Position numbers and translations under genes: made by a program. Below are positions 26,258 through 35,765 of a DNA stretch of 64,000 nucleotides, in pieces. Each line of letters opens with the position of its first letter. The stretch's first letter is position 1. The notes under the pieces are model-generated. The model saw only the letters and a list, made by a program, of their open reading frames with translations. It searched no databases and was not told where the DNA came from. The DNA comes from an uncultured Bacteroidales bacterium (GTDB lineage Bacteria > Bacteroidota > Bacteroidia > Bacteroidales > UBA932), in the NCBI GenBank assembly GCA_934693135.1, contig CAKUVA010000008.1:1-64000 (forward strand), written 5' to 3'.

Positions 26258-27784
26258 TTAGAATAACGGCTCGGCATCCATGTCTGCAGGCTGAGGAAGC
26301 CCCATCAACTTGAGGATGGTAGGAGCAACATTGCAGAGTGCACCATCTTTTACGCTCTTCACTTCGTCACCTGCATTGACTACGATGAACTGAACAGGGT
26401 TTAGTGAGTGTGCTGTGTTTGGGGTACCATCTTCATTTACAGCATGGTCGGCATTGCCGTGGTCAGCTGTTATTAAGACTACATAATTATGCTTTATAGC
26501 CTCAGTAACAACTTTCTCGACAAGCCCGTCAACACATCTTACAGCCTTGACGATGGCGTCATATACGCCAGTGTGTCCAATCATGTCACCGTTTGCGTAG
26601 TTGAGGATGATGAGGTCCTCTTTGTCAGTGTCGATGGCTTCGATAAGCTTCTCTGTTACAATTGGTGCGCTCATTTCTGGCTGAAGGTCGTATGTAGGAA
26701 CCTTAGGTGAAGGTACTAAGATTCTATCCTCGTTCTCGAAAGGAGTCTCGCGTCCGCCGTTGAAGAAAAATGTTACATGTGCATATTTCTCGGTTTCTGC
26801 GATTCGAAGCTGGTGAAGTCCTGCCTTGGATACGATTTCTCCGAGGGTGTCCTTGACAATCTCCTTATCGAAGAGGATGTGCAGGCCCTTGAATGCTGCA
26901 TCGTATGGCGTCATACAGCAGTAGTAGAGATTAGGTATGATGTGCATTCCTTCCTCTGGCATATCTTGCTGTGTGAGAACGGATGTGATTTCGCGTGCAC
27001 GGTCGTTACGGAAATTCATGAAAATCACTGCATCGCCCTCCTCTATCTTAGCGAGAGGTGAGCCAGCTGCATCAGTGATTACGATAGGTTTGATGAATTC
27101 GTCAGTGACATCAGCGTCATAGGATGCCTGTACACCTGCGGTGGCAGATGTGAAAGCTGCTCCCTTGCCGCTTATGAGTAGGTCGTATGCCTCTTTTACT
27201 CGGTTCCATCTCTTGTCCCTGTCCATCGCATAGAAACGTCCGCATACGGATGCGATCTTTCCTGTACTCTCGGCCATGTGTTTTTCGAGGTCGGCGATAA
27301 AACCTTTCCCACTATGAGGATCAGTATCACGGCCATCCATGAAACAATGTACGAATACTTTATCCAAGCCATATTCCTTTGCGACATTTAGGAACTCATA
27401 GTAATGGTCGAGTGAACTATGTACACCGCCAGTTGAGCAGAGTCCCATGAGATGGAGTTTCTTGCCGCTTTTCTTTACATAATCATATACGCCTTTAACT
27501 TCAGCTCTATCCAGAAGTTTGTGCTCGCGACAGGTCTTATTGATTTTCATGAGGTCTTGGTAGACAACACGCCCAGCACCAAGATTCATGTGTCCGACTT
27601 CTGAGTTTCCCATCTGTCCATCCGGAAGGCCGACAGCTTCTCCACAAGTGAGTAGATGGCTCATAGGGTATTTTGCTCTAAGTGAGTCAATAAATGGTGT
27701 TCCTGCAGTATAGATGGCATTAGAGTGGTCATGTTTACCTTCTCCCCAGCCATCGAGAATCATAAGAAGAACTTTTCTGTTCAT
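26258..27784 (-). CDS. gpmI: 2,3-bisphosphoglycerate-independent phosphoglycerate mutase
   Basis: This glycolytic enzyme interconverts 3- and 2-phosphoglycerate with Mn2+. The 508-residue length is typical. The metal-binding start [10 protein letters not shown], the catalytic serine in [14 protein letters not shown] (near residue 61), [11 protein letters not shown] and the C-terminal [10 protein letters not shown] are all present. It has its own -7 element at 27828-27835 and can be transcribed apart from the upstream DUF4886 gene. A clear terminator follows. Confidence 0.97.
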   Translation of the reverse strand: MNRKVLLMILDGWGEGKHDHSNAIYTAGTPFIDSLRAKYPMSHLLTCGEAVGLPDGQMGNSEVGHMNLGAGRVVYQDLMKINKTCREHKLLDRAEVKGVYDYVKKSGKKLHLMGLCSTGGVHSSLDHYYEFLNVAKEYGLDKVFVHCFMDGRDTDPHSGKGFIADLEKHMAESTGKIASVCGRFYAMDRDKRWNRVKEAYDLLISGKGAAFTSATAGVQASYDADVTDEFIKPIVITDAAGSPLAKIEEGDAVIFMNFRNDRAREITSVLTQQDMPEEGMHIIPNLYYCCMTPYDAAFKGLHILFDKEIVKDTLGEIVSKAGLHQLRIAETEKYAHVTFFFNGGRETPFENEDRILVPSPKVPTYDLQPEMSAPIVTEKLIEAIDTDKEDLIILNYANGDMIGHTGVYDAIVKAVRCVDGLVEKVVTEAIKHNYVVLITADHGNADHAVNEDGTPNTAHSLNPVQFIVVNAGDEVKSVKDGALCNVAPTILKLMGLPQPADMDAEPLF

Positions 27785-27827
27785 ATTTTTGAATACTTTT
27801 ATTACTTATAATCTTGAATACAATTTA

Positions 27828-27835
27828 CAAAGTTA
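27828..27835 (-). promoter_or_regulatory. -7 promoter element of gpmI
   Basis: On the minus strand this reads TAACTTTG, a full match to TAnnTTTG, 44 bases before the gpmI start. Confidence 0.55.
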
Positions 27836-27855
27836 ATGAAAGTCATTCTGATTAC

Positions 27856-29547
27856 CTACAGTATTTGCCACATTGTCGGAAGAGGTTTGGCTTCGTTGGC
27901 AGGATCACCGGCTATTCTTGAAACACATTTGACATTCGGTTTGTCGAACCATTTGTCATTTACCTGATATTCAGAGCAACAACGTTGTCTTACGACAAAT
28001 TCAGATGTTGGATTCTCAAGTGTAACAGTAAATTCTATAACTTTTTGCTCGGTGGTGAAAGCCATATTGTAAGTTATAGTTTCGGAGCTTAAGTTGAGTG
28101 TTTCAGTCTTTTTCTCAAATGTAGGTACAGGTTTAAACTCTTCTCCGTCTTTATACTCTATCATCCAGTACTTTGCACCATATTTGCCTGGATTGTATGT
28201 ATAAATCATATGTAGTTGAGTACCTTCTGGGAACTCATATTTCCCCGTAGTTTCGAACTGCCAAACGTCACCAGGCATAGGGCCGCTCATGACAGGTTGT
28301 CCGCCATTAGATGCATTCAAAGTGCTGAGACCTGCTGCATCTCCTGGCCACATAGTCTTGTCAACCTGGATATAACTGAGTTTGCCGCTACCCTGTCCAT
28401 TAGCATTGTAATAGCCGCGTTCTCCAGCTTCATTGCTATAGCGGTATACACCGATTTCATCTTGTCCTGTCCAAGTCTTTATGCAACCGTCAGACTTTGC
28501 TCTTTCCGGTGTAAAATACCACTGAGCCAGTACTTTGCCGTAATCTTCTTTCTTGCCTTCATCCTCAGGTCTCTCAAAATATGAGAGGTCAGTAATTGTA
28601 TATGGGTGTTCGCATGCTTCATGAGCCGCTGTTTGACAAACTTTAGCTGTCGTTTCAGATATCCCTTCTGGGTGGTAACTATTTCCTACAACACTTTTTC
28701 CCATGATTTTCTCATACCATAGGCATCCCACTGTATAACGCCCTGTAGTGTAATTCAAATGCCATCCATCGCGATTCATGTTGTCGCCTATGTAAGAGGT
28801 TCTTGCATTCTGTACTGCATCCATGCTGTTCATGAATAGACTGAATTCCGGATGAGCCTTCAAAACTTCTTGTGTGGCTGTGCATATCATGTTGTACATC
28901 ACCATTTGGTCGAATCCGTAATAACTGAATTTTACACCAGTGTAGCCTGTCTTGGCTGCCCATGGAGCATGATATGCGAGTTTTGCATTTTTGCATTTTT
29001 CCCTTACTACGTTGATGAGAGTTGTTAACGCGGGCTCCATTGAGTGTGTGATTCCGTTATATGTTGTGTTGTAATATCCATGATAGCCTGCTCCTTCCTG
29101 TACACTAATGAATGTCCAATCTTCATCAGCGAGAGCTTCTGACATTTTCGTGTTATCGGTCTTTGTAAGTGTGCCGTCAACTATTTTCCTATAACTGTAT
29201 GCTGCGGCGTCAGAAACTGCATTTGCAGCATGCTTGTCTAATGGACAACCTCCTATGTAAAGGTCGCCTATTATAACTTTTTGTCCATCTGCTGCGAATA
29301 GACCATAGAGCTCCTGTTCTACGGCATCTGCAGAGAAGCTGTTACCGATAGCAAGAATCTTTATTGTTTCTGGTAGTTCGGGTTTAGGATCCGGTGTAGG
29401 CTCTGGTGTTGGTTCCGGTGTAGGCTCAGGTGTGGTTGGGTCTGTTTTCTCTGGCGTATCCGGTTTGCTTGGTTCGTCAGCTGACGATGGATTACATGAA
29501 AGTACCGCTATTGCGGTAAATACAGTGAAAAATAATTTTAGTTTCAT
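27856..29547 (-). CDS. DUF4886 lipoprotein (SGNH-hydrolase-like)
   Basis: The 563-residue protein has a lipobox (VLSCNP) near residue 18 and then a Pro/Thr/Glu repeat linker (PTPEPTPEPT, about residues 35-60). Next comes a DUF4886 domain beginning IKILAIGNSFSADAVEQELY, which resembles the GNS block of SGNH hydrolases. The C-terminal 250 residues form a second, unassigned domain. Such proteins are probably surface-exposed esterases acting on polysaccharides or glycans, but the substrate is not evident. The frame also opens at 29580, overlapping the transporter stop; 29547 is preferred because it gives a standard lipoprotein signal. Confidence 0.75.
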   Translation of the reverse strand: MKLKLFFTVFTAIAVLSCNPSSADEPSKPDTPEKTDPTTPEPTPEPTPEPTPDPKPELPETIKILAIGNSFSADAVEQELYGLFAADGQKVIIGDLYIGGCPLDKHAANAVSDAAAYSYRKIVDGTLTKTDNTKMSEALADEDWTFISVQEGAGYHGYYNTTYNGITHSMEPALTTLINVVREKCKNAKLAYHAPWAAKTGYTGVKFSYYGFDQMVMYNMICTATQEVLKAHPEFSLFMNSMDAVQNARTSYIGDNMNRDGWHLNYTTGRYTVGCLWYEKIMGKSVVGNSYHPEGISETTAKVCQTAAHEACEHPYTITDLSYFERPEDEGKKEDYGKVLAQWYFTPERAKSDGCIKTWTGQDEIGVYRYSNEAGERGYYNANGQGSGKLSYIQVDKTMWPGDAAGLSTLNASNGGQPVMSGPMPGDVWQFETTGKYEFPEGTQLHMIYTYNPGKYGAKYWMIEYKDGEEFKPVPTFEKKTETLNLSSETITYNMAFTTEQKVIEFTVTLENPTSEFVVRQRCCSEYQVNDKWFDKPNVKCVSRIAGDPANEAKPLPTMWQIL

Positions 29548-29576
29548 GTTATAAAATTTATATGATTTATTATAGT

Positions 29577-30494
29577 TCACGATTCACGACTTTTGCTGAA
29601 ACTTACGAGGATGACTCCTGTAAAAACTGCTGTTACTGCTAAAATCTTATTGAATGTCAATGTGTCCATACCTACGGCAATGCTTATGGCTATGGCTATG
29701 ATAGGTTGCATATATGAGTATAGACTGACCATTGTCGGACGCACATGTTTCTGTCCGAAAGAGAGTAGGAAGTACGAAATGAATGTAGCGCAGACGATAA
29801 GAATAGCGAGATCGATGATGAAAATTCCTGATAACTGATGGTAGTTGAATGTTAGCAGTTCTTTTCCAGCAAATGGTGCTGACATAAGGAACGCGAACAA
29901 AAAAATCCATTTCATGTAAGTTACTACAGAGTATCTTGCAATCAGTTGCTTAAATAGCCCAAGATATATTGCGAAACTTAAACCATTTACAATCATGCAA
30001 ATTACTCCCATAAGACTTGTGCTTTGTGTTCCATTTCCTCCAGTAGAGCTATGCATAATTAGAAATACTATTCCGCAGAAACTAAGTACTACGCCACCTG
30101 CTTTTTCCCATGTTATCGGCTCTTTTATGGCCAATGCTGCCACGAACATTGTGTATATCGGACTTAATGCGCTCAAGATGGAACAAGTCATGGGTGTTAC
30201 ATCTGGAATAGCCATTAGAAAAGATGCTTGTACGAGGAAAAAGCCAATAAATGAAGCTGCAAAAAGTTTCGGGTAATCAGCAACCGCTACTTTCTCTTTC
30301 GGTCGGAATGCTGACAATATCCAAAACAATGAGCCTGCTCCTATAGCTCGGAGGCAAAATAATGCCAAAGGCGATAACAGGTGACTACTTGACAGATCTT
30401 TGCAAGTAACTATATTTATGCCGAATACTGTGTATGCAAGAAAACAGGCGAGATTGCCTAAAATTTTGTTCCGTCCGATCTTTTCCAATGTCAA
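29577..30494 (-). CDS. EamA/DMT-family drug/metabolite transporter
   Basis: The 305-residue protein has about ten membrane segments in two EamA repeats, with the typical segment ending PIYTMFVAALAIKEPITWEK near residue 125. DMT transporters export amino acids, metabolites or drugs; no substrate can be read here. The frame has no ATG near its start, only TTG at 30494 or 30488. The first of these lies inside a TAACTTTG promoter-like sequence (30492-30499), so the true start is uncertain. It is divergent from RNase R. Confidence 0.8.
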   Translation of the reverse strand: MTLEKIGRNKILGNLACFLAYTVFGINIVTCKDLSSSHLLSPLALFCLRAIGAGSLFWILSAFRPKEKVAVADYPKLFAASFIGFFLVQASFLMAIPDVTPMTCSILSALSPIYTMFVAALAIKEPITWEKAGGVVLSFCGIVFLIMHSSTGGNGTQSTSLMGVICMIVNGLSFAIYLGLFKQLIARYSVVTYMKWIFLFAFLMSAPFAGKELLTFNYHQLSGIFIIDLAILIVCATFISYFLLSFGQKHVRPTMVSLYSYMQPIIAIAISIAVGMDTLTFNKILAVTAVFTGVILVSFSKSRES

Positions 30495-30551
30495 AGTTAA
30501 TCTAAATCAATGCGAGTTTAACTCAAATTCATGACAAATCCAAATCGAGAG

Positions 30552-30581
30552 TTGAATATTATTGAGATATTCGTAACTTTG
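30552..30581 (+). promoter_or_regulatory. Promoter of the RNase R operon
   Basis: TAACTTTG at 30574-30581 matches the -7 element, and a TTG at 30552-30554 lies 19 bases upstream, near the expected -33 position. Transcription would begin near 30588, which rules out the GTG at 30581 as a start codon. Confidence 0.65.
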
Positions 30582-30607
30582 TGAACTATTATATAATATT
30601 TAGAGGT

Positions 30608-33280
30608 ATGACATTTGACAGACGAAGACGTAATGGCGGTGAACGCAGAAACGAAAATTCAAGAAGAAGAGGTAGCGGTTTTTCAGGGAAAGGCCGTAGA
30701 AAATATGATGAAAAGCCATTAGACGAGTGCCCTCAGTACACAGGTATCGTACAGATGACACGCGACGGATTCGTATTTGTCAAGGTAGAAGAACTTGATG
30801 ATGACATTTACGTTAGACAAGGCAGAACGAAAGGTGCTTTGAATGGTGATACTGTAAAGGTGGCCGTAACTAAAGAGAAGACCGATACCAAAAGGCAGGA
30901 AGGTGTCATATTGGAGATTTTGGAAAGGTCTCGAAAACCATTCGTTGGCATTTTACATGTTGTAGGAAATCAGGCATGGGTTCTCATGCAGAGTCGTGTA
31001 ATGCCATACGACATTAGTATTGACATAACAGATTTGGAAGGTCGTTCTCTCCATCGTAAGAATGCCTCAGTCCCAGAAATAGGGTATCTTAAGTCTTTGG
31101 GTAACAGTGAGTTTTCTGTTGCAGGTGTGACGGAAACTATAGATGGGAAAGCTCAGGAACTAAAGGTTCATAGTGGATTGAAAGTCGCTGCACTTGTGGA
31201 TAGTTGGGAAAAAGGTGAACCGAATCCTAAAGGACATTTGGTAGATGTGCTCGGTGAACCTGGCGAGAATGATACTGAGATGCATGCTATTTTGGCAGAA
31301 TATTCGTTGCCATACAGATTCGAGCCAGAAGTGGAAAATGCAGCTGACAATATCTCTGATAAGATAACTGAAAAGGACTTAAAAGGACGTCGTGATTTCC
31401 GTGATACTCTTACATTTACTATAGATCCTGAGGATGCTAAGGATTTCGATGACGCGCTTTCGTTCAAGCAACTTGATAATGGTAATTTTGAGGTTGGCGT
31501 TCATATTGCTGATGTCTCATATTATGTTACACCTGGTTCTGTGGTTGACAAGGAGGCTCAGTCGCGAGGAACATCTGTCTATTTGGTTGATAGAACTGTT
31601 CCGATGCTTCCGGAAAAATTGTCCAACAAACTTTGCTCTCTTCGTCCGAATGAAGAAAAACTTACATTCTCTGCAGTATTTGAACTTACTCCTCTTGCAG
31701 GAATAGTTGGACATTGGTTCGGAAGAACTGTGATTAAATCTGACTATAGATTTGCATACGAAACAGCACAGCAAGTCATTGACAATGGTGAGAAATCTCT
31801 TGATATGGATCTTCGTGGGGGTACTGATGGTATCCATTCTGCTGTGAAAGATCCTATTCTTGAGGCTTCGCCTGAGGCTGCCGAGCGTCGTGCAAAGGAA
31901 GACAATGGCGCGATGATGGGTGATGGCGTTTATGAGGGGTGTGTCATTCCTCGTGAACTTAAAGAGGCGATCCTTACATTGCACAAGCTTGCTACTATCC
32001 TTCGTAAGAGAAGATTTGCTTCAGGAGCTATAAGCTTTGAAAGACCTGAAATGAAGGTTGAGGTCGATGAGAAGGGGCGTCCGATACGTGTTTATCAGAA
32101 AATTTCCAAGGAAGCCAATTGGCTTATTGAGGAGTTTATGTTGCTTGCAAACCGCTCAGTCGCGGAATTTATTGCCACTGGCGGAAAGATGAATGGCGTT
32201 GCGAAGAAGAATGCGAAGACATTTGTATATCGTATTCATGACGAACCGAATGGTGAAAAAATAGCTGGTCTTAGGGAGTTTGCTGGCAATTTCGGTTATA
32301 AGATGGATGAGGCGGAAGATGGTAGGAAGCTTGCAAAAGCATTGAATGGCCTTCTCGCAGAAGCGAAGGATAAACCGGAGTTTGGGGCGATAGAGATTTT
32401 GGCTCTCCGTTCAATGGCCAAGGCATGTTATAGTACGGACAATATCGGCCATTATGGTCTTGCATTCAAGTTTTATACTCATTTTACATCTCCTATACGT
32501 CGTTATCCTGACACGATGGTGCACAGGTTGTTGCAGATGTATCTTGATGGGGCTGATTCTCAGAATAAGGCATATTATGAGGAACAATGCAAGTATGCGT
32601 CTGAGCGTGAGGTGATTGCTGCAGAGGCTGAGAGATCAAGCACTAAGTACAAGCTTGTTGAATTTATGCAGGATAAGGTAGGTGGTGAGTATGAAGGTCA
32701 TATCTCAGGACTTACTGAGTGGGGAATGTATGTTGAGATTGAGCCTACCAAGATTGAGGGTATGGTAGCTTTGCGTGACATTCAGTCGGATTTCTTCGAG
32801 TTTGACCAAGAACATTATCGCATAATAGGAAAGCGTACAGGTGTTATCTATAATCTCGGTGATTCTGTCAAGATACGTGTTAAGGCTACTAATCTGGAGC
32901 AAAAGCTTCTGGATTATGAGCTAGTGGAGACCGGCAATGAAGATCGCGTGAGCCATCATGATGATATTCCTGGACAATATGAGGAACGTCGCCCTGCAAC
33001 GAAGGTGTTCGATAGAACGACTCGTAGGCGTGATGTCGATTCTCGTGGTGGACGTTCCGGTGAGGAGTTTAGTAACAGACGAAGTGACAGGTTTTCAGAC
33101 CGCTCTGAAGATGATTCTATGAACAAGCCTACGAAGACGAGACCTGCGGCAGGAGAAGGAGATAAGGAAGCCCGTAAGGCGAAGGTTCAGAAGGCCATAA
33201 AGCTTTCCAAGGCGAAGAATACCAAGGTAGCTAAACCTTCACGCTCAATCGTTAGAAAGCCGAGAAAGAAGTCAGAGTAA
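30608..33280 (+). CDS. rnr: Ribonuclease R
   Basis: This 3'-5' exoribonuclease degrades structured RNA. The 890-residue protein has cold-shock-like N-terminal domains, an RNB catalytic core with DPEDAKDFDDALSF (metal-binding Asp cluster) and HFTSPIRRYPD, and a C-terminal S1 domain (EGHISGLTEWGMYVEIEPT). A basic, low-complexity tail of about 110 residues follows. It also has an Arg-rich N-terminus (RRRRNGGERRNE). The start at 30608 is chosen because it lies after the promoter. Two membrane-protein genes follow closely in the same direction. Confidence 0.95.
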   Translation: MTFDRRRRNGGERRNENSRRRGSGFSGKGRRKYDEKPLDECPQYTGIVQMTRDGFVFVKVEELDDDIYVRQGRTKGALNGDTVKVAVTKEKTDTKRQEGVILEILERSRKPFVGILHVVGNQAWVLMQSRVMPYDISIDITDLEGRSLHRKNASVPEIGYLKSLGNSEFSVAGVTETIDGKAQELKVHSGLKVAALVDSWEKGEPNPKGHLVDVLGEPGENDTEMHAILAEYSLPYRFEPEVENAADNISDKITEKDLKGRRDFRDTLTFTIDPEDAKDFDDALSFKQLDNGNFEVGVHIADVSYYVTPGSVVDKEAQSRGTSVYLVDRTVPMLPEKLSNKLCSLRPNEEKLTFSAVFELTPLAGIVGHWFGRTVIKSDYRFAYETAQQVIDNGEKSLDMDLRGGTDGIHSAVKDPILEASPEAAERRAKEDNGAMMGDGVYEGCVIPRELKEAILTLHKLATILRKRRFASGAISFERPEMKVEVDEKGRPIRVYQKISKEANWLIEEFMLLANRSVAEFIATGGKMNGVAKKNAKTFVYRIHDEPNGEKIAGLREFAGNFGYKMDEAEDGRKLAKALNGLLAEAKDKPEFGAIEILALRSMAKACYSTDNIGHYGLAFKFYTHFTSPIRRYPDTMVHRLLQMYLDGADSQNKAYYEEQCKYASEREVIAAEAERSSTKYKLVEFMQDKVGGEYEGHISGLTEWGMYVEIEPTKIEGMVALRDIQSDFFEFDQEHYRIIGKRTGVIYNLGDSVKIRVKATNLEQKLLDYELVETGNEDRVSHHDDIPGQYEERRPATKVFDRTTRRRDVDSRGGRSGEEFSNRRSDRFSDRSEDDSMNKPTKTRPAAGEGDKEARKAKVQKAIKLSKAKNTKVAKPSRSIVRKPRKKSE

Positions 33281-33308
33281 ATGTTGGATACTCATAAAAT
33301 TCTATTAT

Positions 33309-33836
33309 ATGTCATCAACATTGATTCTATGTATCGTGGGCGGCATTGTGCTGCTCCTTGTGATTTTGTATTTCTCTTATAATAACCGTGAGGTAGCTTT
33401 GAGGAAAGAGGCTGAGGCTCAGCGAGGAAAGATAGAGACGGTTCATGATACGATGTGGAAGGTCTTGAAGCAGGAGGCAGGAGTTACGGAGAAATATCGT
33501 GAGACTTTCGAGAAAATCTATCCAGAACTGATTGCAGGCCGTTATAAGGGGGAGTCATCATCTCTGATGAAGATGATTCAAGAGTCAAATCCAGAATTTG
33601 ACACGAAGTTGTATGATAAGTTGATGCAGTCTATAGAATCGCAGAGGACTTATTTCGCGTCGTCACAGCAGCGCATGTTGGACATCATTCGTGAGAGGGA
33701 GACTCTGCTTGAGTCTATGCCGTCGTGCTGGTTCATACGCAACAAGAGCAAAATAGAGTATGAAGTCATTTCTTCAACATTGACACAAGATGTCTTGAAA
33801 GCAAGGCGTGACGATAATATTGAGCTGTTTTCATAA
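33309..33836 (+). CDS. LemA-like membrane-anchored coiled-coil protein
   Basis: The 175-residue protein has one N-terminal membrane segment (about 4-24) followed by a helical region. The segment YNNREVALRKEAEAQRGKIE and the later WFIRNKSKI resemble the LemA family, in which an anchored four-helix bundle faces the periplasm or cytoplasm. The canonical LemA RRxDLIPNLV stretch is not present, so this is a divergent member at best. It follows RNase R by 28 bases and is in the same frame as the next gene, separated only by TAA and GTC. Confidence 0.6.
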   Translation: MSSTLILCIVGGIVLLLVILYFSYNNREVALRKEAEAQRGKIETVHDTMWKVLKQEAGVTEKYRETFEKIYPELIAGRYKGESSSLMKMIQESNPEFDTKLYDKLMQSIESQRTYFASSQQRMLDIIRERETLLESMPSCWFIRNKSKIEYEVISSTLTQDVLKARRDDNIELFS

Positions 33837-33839
33837 GTC

Positions 33840-34961
33840 TTGTACCGAATCTGTTATATCTTACCCGTCATAACGGCGGTGTTGCTGTATGTCTATTGCC
33901 CAATTTATGAAGATGAGTGGTGGATATATCCTGCCATGGCTGTTATTTGCGAGGTCGTCATTTGTCTTGTCATTAGCAGAGCCGGAAAGACCAAGGAGTA
34001 TTTGAGTGGTTATGCAGGAAATATTCAGCATCATAATCCTTGGGTTGAACGCATTGAATATCAGGAAACATATACTGATGATAAGGGAGAAACACATACC
34101 CGCACAAAAGTTCGTTATGTAACTCATCCGGATCGCTGGCTCATGGAATTGAATACTGGCAGGGTTACAGAAATATCATCTGGAACGTATGACAATTTCT
34201 GTGAACTGTGGAATACTCCAATGAGAGTTATATGGCCACCACATGTGAATTGCGTATCAGGTGGCGGTGGACAGCTCTATGTGTGGGATGGCGTTTATGA
34301 AAATGCTCTGACTGAAACATATAAAGGATTATATAAGAATTATATATCTAATTCTAATTCTATTTTTCGAACCAGAAAAGTGACTCGGAAGATAGCCGAG
34401 CAGGAGGGGCTTATATCGTATCCGTCATTCTCCTTGTTCAAGTTGGAACAGGATGTTGTCCTAATATCACCTAAACTTGGAAAAGACTTTTCTCTCCCAC
34501 AGTCTGTTCAACGTAAGTTTCAGCTGTTCAATGCTTTTAATGGTCAAAAGCGGCAAATCCATGTATTTCTTCTTTTGTTTGATGGAAATGAAAGCTTAGA
34601 GACATCCATGCGTCAACGTGACTGGTGGCGTGGCGGCAATAAAAATGAGTTTACTATATGTCTTGGTATTGTCCCAGCAGATGTTGGTGGACAATATGTC
34701 GTCAAGTGGTGCAAGCCATTCTCTTGGTGTGACATTCCTCGAATGGAAACTTCTCTCGAAAGCTGGTATATTGCTAATCCGGGTCTTGATTTCGATGCGC
34801 TTGTAAGTTGGCTTCAGGATAATGCCGATCTATGGAAACGTAAGGAGTTCAAGGATTTTAAGTATCTTGGAACTAAGCTATCTACAGGAATGAATATATT
34901 TGTTACCTTGTTATCTTTGGCTCTCTGTGCTTTAATGTGTTATATCGCGGTAAATCTGTAG
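33840..34961 (+). CDS. Unknown membrane protein paired with the LemA-like protein
   Basis: The 373-residue product has two N-terminal membrane segments (about 5-22 and 30-46) and one at the C-terminus (about 352-371), with a large soluble part between them. I recognise no known domain. Features of the middle part are VNCVSGGGGQLYVWDG and a WCKPFSWCD segment. The start is a TTG three bases after the stop of the upstream gene and in the same frame, and no better ATG is nearby. The tight coupling suggests that the two proteins act together at the membrane. The gene ends directly against the end of the convergent comF gene. Confidence 0.6.
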   Translation: MYRICYILPVITAVLLYVYCPIYEDEWWIYPAMAVICEVVICLVISRAGKTKEYLSGYAGNIQHHNPWVERIEYQETYTDDKGETHTRTKVRYVTHPDRWLMELNTGRVTEISSGTYDNFCELWNTPMRVIWPPHVNCVSGGGGQLYVWDGVYENALTETYKGLYKNYISNSNSIFRTRKVTRKIAEQEGLISYPSFSLFKLEQDVVLISPKLGKDFSLPQSVQRKFQLFNAFNGQKRQIHVFLLLFDGNESLETSMRQRDWWRGGNKNEFTICLGIVPADVGGQYVVKWCKPFSWCDIPRMETSLESWYIANPGLDFDALVSWLQDNADLWKRKEFKDFKYLGTKLSTGMNIFVTLLSLALCALMCYIAVNL

Positions 34962-35765
34962 TTACCCATTGTTGACGAAACCGAGCGTTGCCACGCTGAA
35001 TCTCTTGTCTGTTCCGTAGCTTTGTTGCATTGCATTTATGCAAGCACATGCAGTGGCTCCTGTAGTAAAAACATCATCCACTATCAAAATATGGTTGAAG
35101 TTTTCATTTTTTTTCTTGACGGAAAATGCATTGTTAACATTCTTTGCCTTGTCTTCCACTCTGAGTTTTGTTTGAGTGGTTGTATGTTTCTTTCTCTCCA
35201 AGATATCTGTTCTGACCGGAATTCCAAGTTCGTTACCTAATGCGCGTGCGATGATTTCAGCCTGATTGTAGCCTCTATTCCACTTTCTTGTCCAATGCAG
35301 AGGTACCGGAACTATTATGTCAATGTCTTGGAAATGTGGTGATTCTTTCATGAATCTTCCGAGCATTGATGCATAGTATTGTCCCTCAGGAATGTCACCA
35401 TTATACTTTAGGCGTTGAGGAATCTTCCTATACCCGTTTTCTCCGTGATAGAAAAATAATGCCGTGGCATAGGAGTATGCCATCAAATGCGTATGGTTAG
35501 TGTCTGGCTCAGATATTATTTTATCTGTTAAATTCCTTTGTAGTAAGGCATTGACCTTGTCTGACATTGGATTTATTTGGCGCATCCAATATCTTGTGAA
35601 TGGTAGGTCAGCTTCACAATATAAGCAAAGGAAAGGCTCATTAACATTGAGCCTCCTTCCGCATACAGCGCATTCACGTGGAATCAGCAGGTCAGTGATA
35701 GCCTTTCCCTCATCCTTCAGCACTTGTATCGTCTCTTTGACTATCTGATAGCCTCCTGTGATCAT
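34962..35765 (-). CDS. comF: ComF-family phosphoribosyltransferase-like protein
   Basis: The 267-residue protein has an N-terminal zinc-binding stretch with paired cysteines (CAVCGRR and CLYCEADLP, about 33-55). The C-terminal phosphoribosyltransferase domain has VDDVFTTGATACACI near residue 230. ComF-like proteins are linked to DNA uptake and recombination in other bacteria; in Bacteroidetes the role is less clear. The start abuts the stop of the histidine phosphatase gene with no gap, which makes it the last gene of the long minus-strand operon. Confidence 0.9.
   Translation of the reverse strand: MITGGYQIVKETIQVLKDEGKAITDLLIPRECAVCGRRLNVNEPFLCLYCEADLPFTRYWMRQINPMSDKVNALLQRNLTDKIISEPDTNHTHLMAYSYATALFFYHGENGYRKIPQRLKYNGDIPEGQYYASMLGRFMKESPHFQDIDIIVPVPLHWTRKWNRGYNQAEIIARALGNELGIPVRTDILERKKHTTTQTKLRVEDKAKNVNNAFSVKKKNENFNHILIVDDVFTTGATACACINAMQQSYGTDKRFSVATLGFVNNG

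Noticed and set aside
30581..30607. GTG at 30581 as start of RNase R
   Set aside because: It forms the last base of the -7 promoter element, so it cannot be in the transcript.
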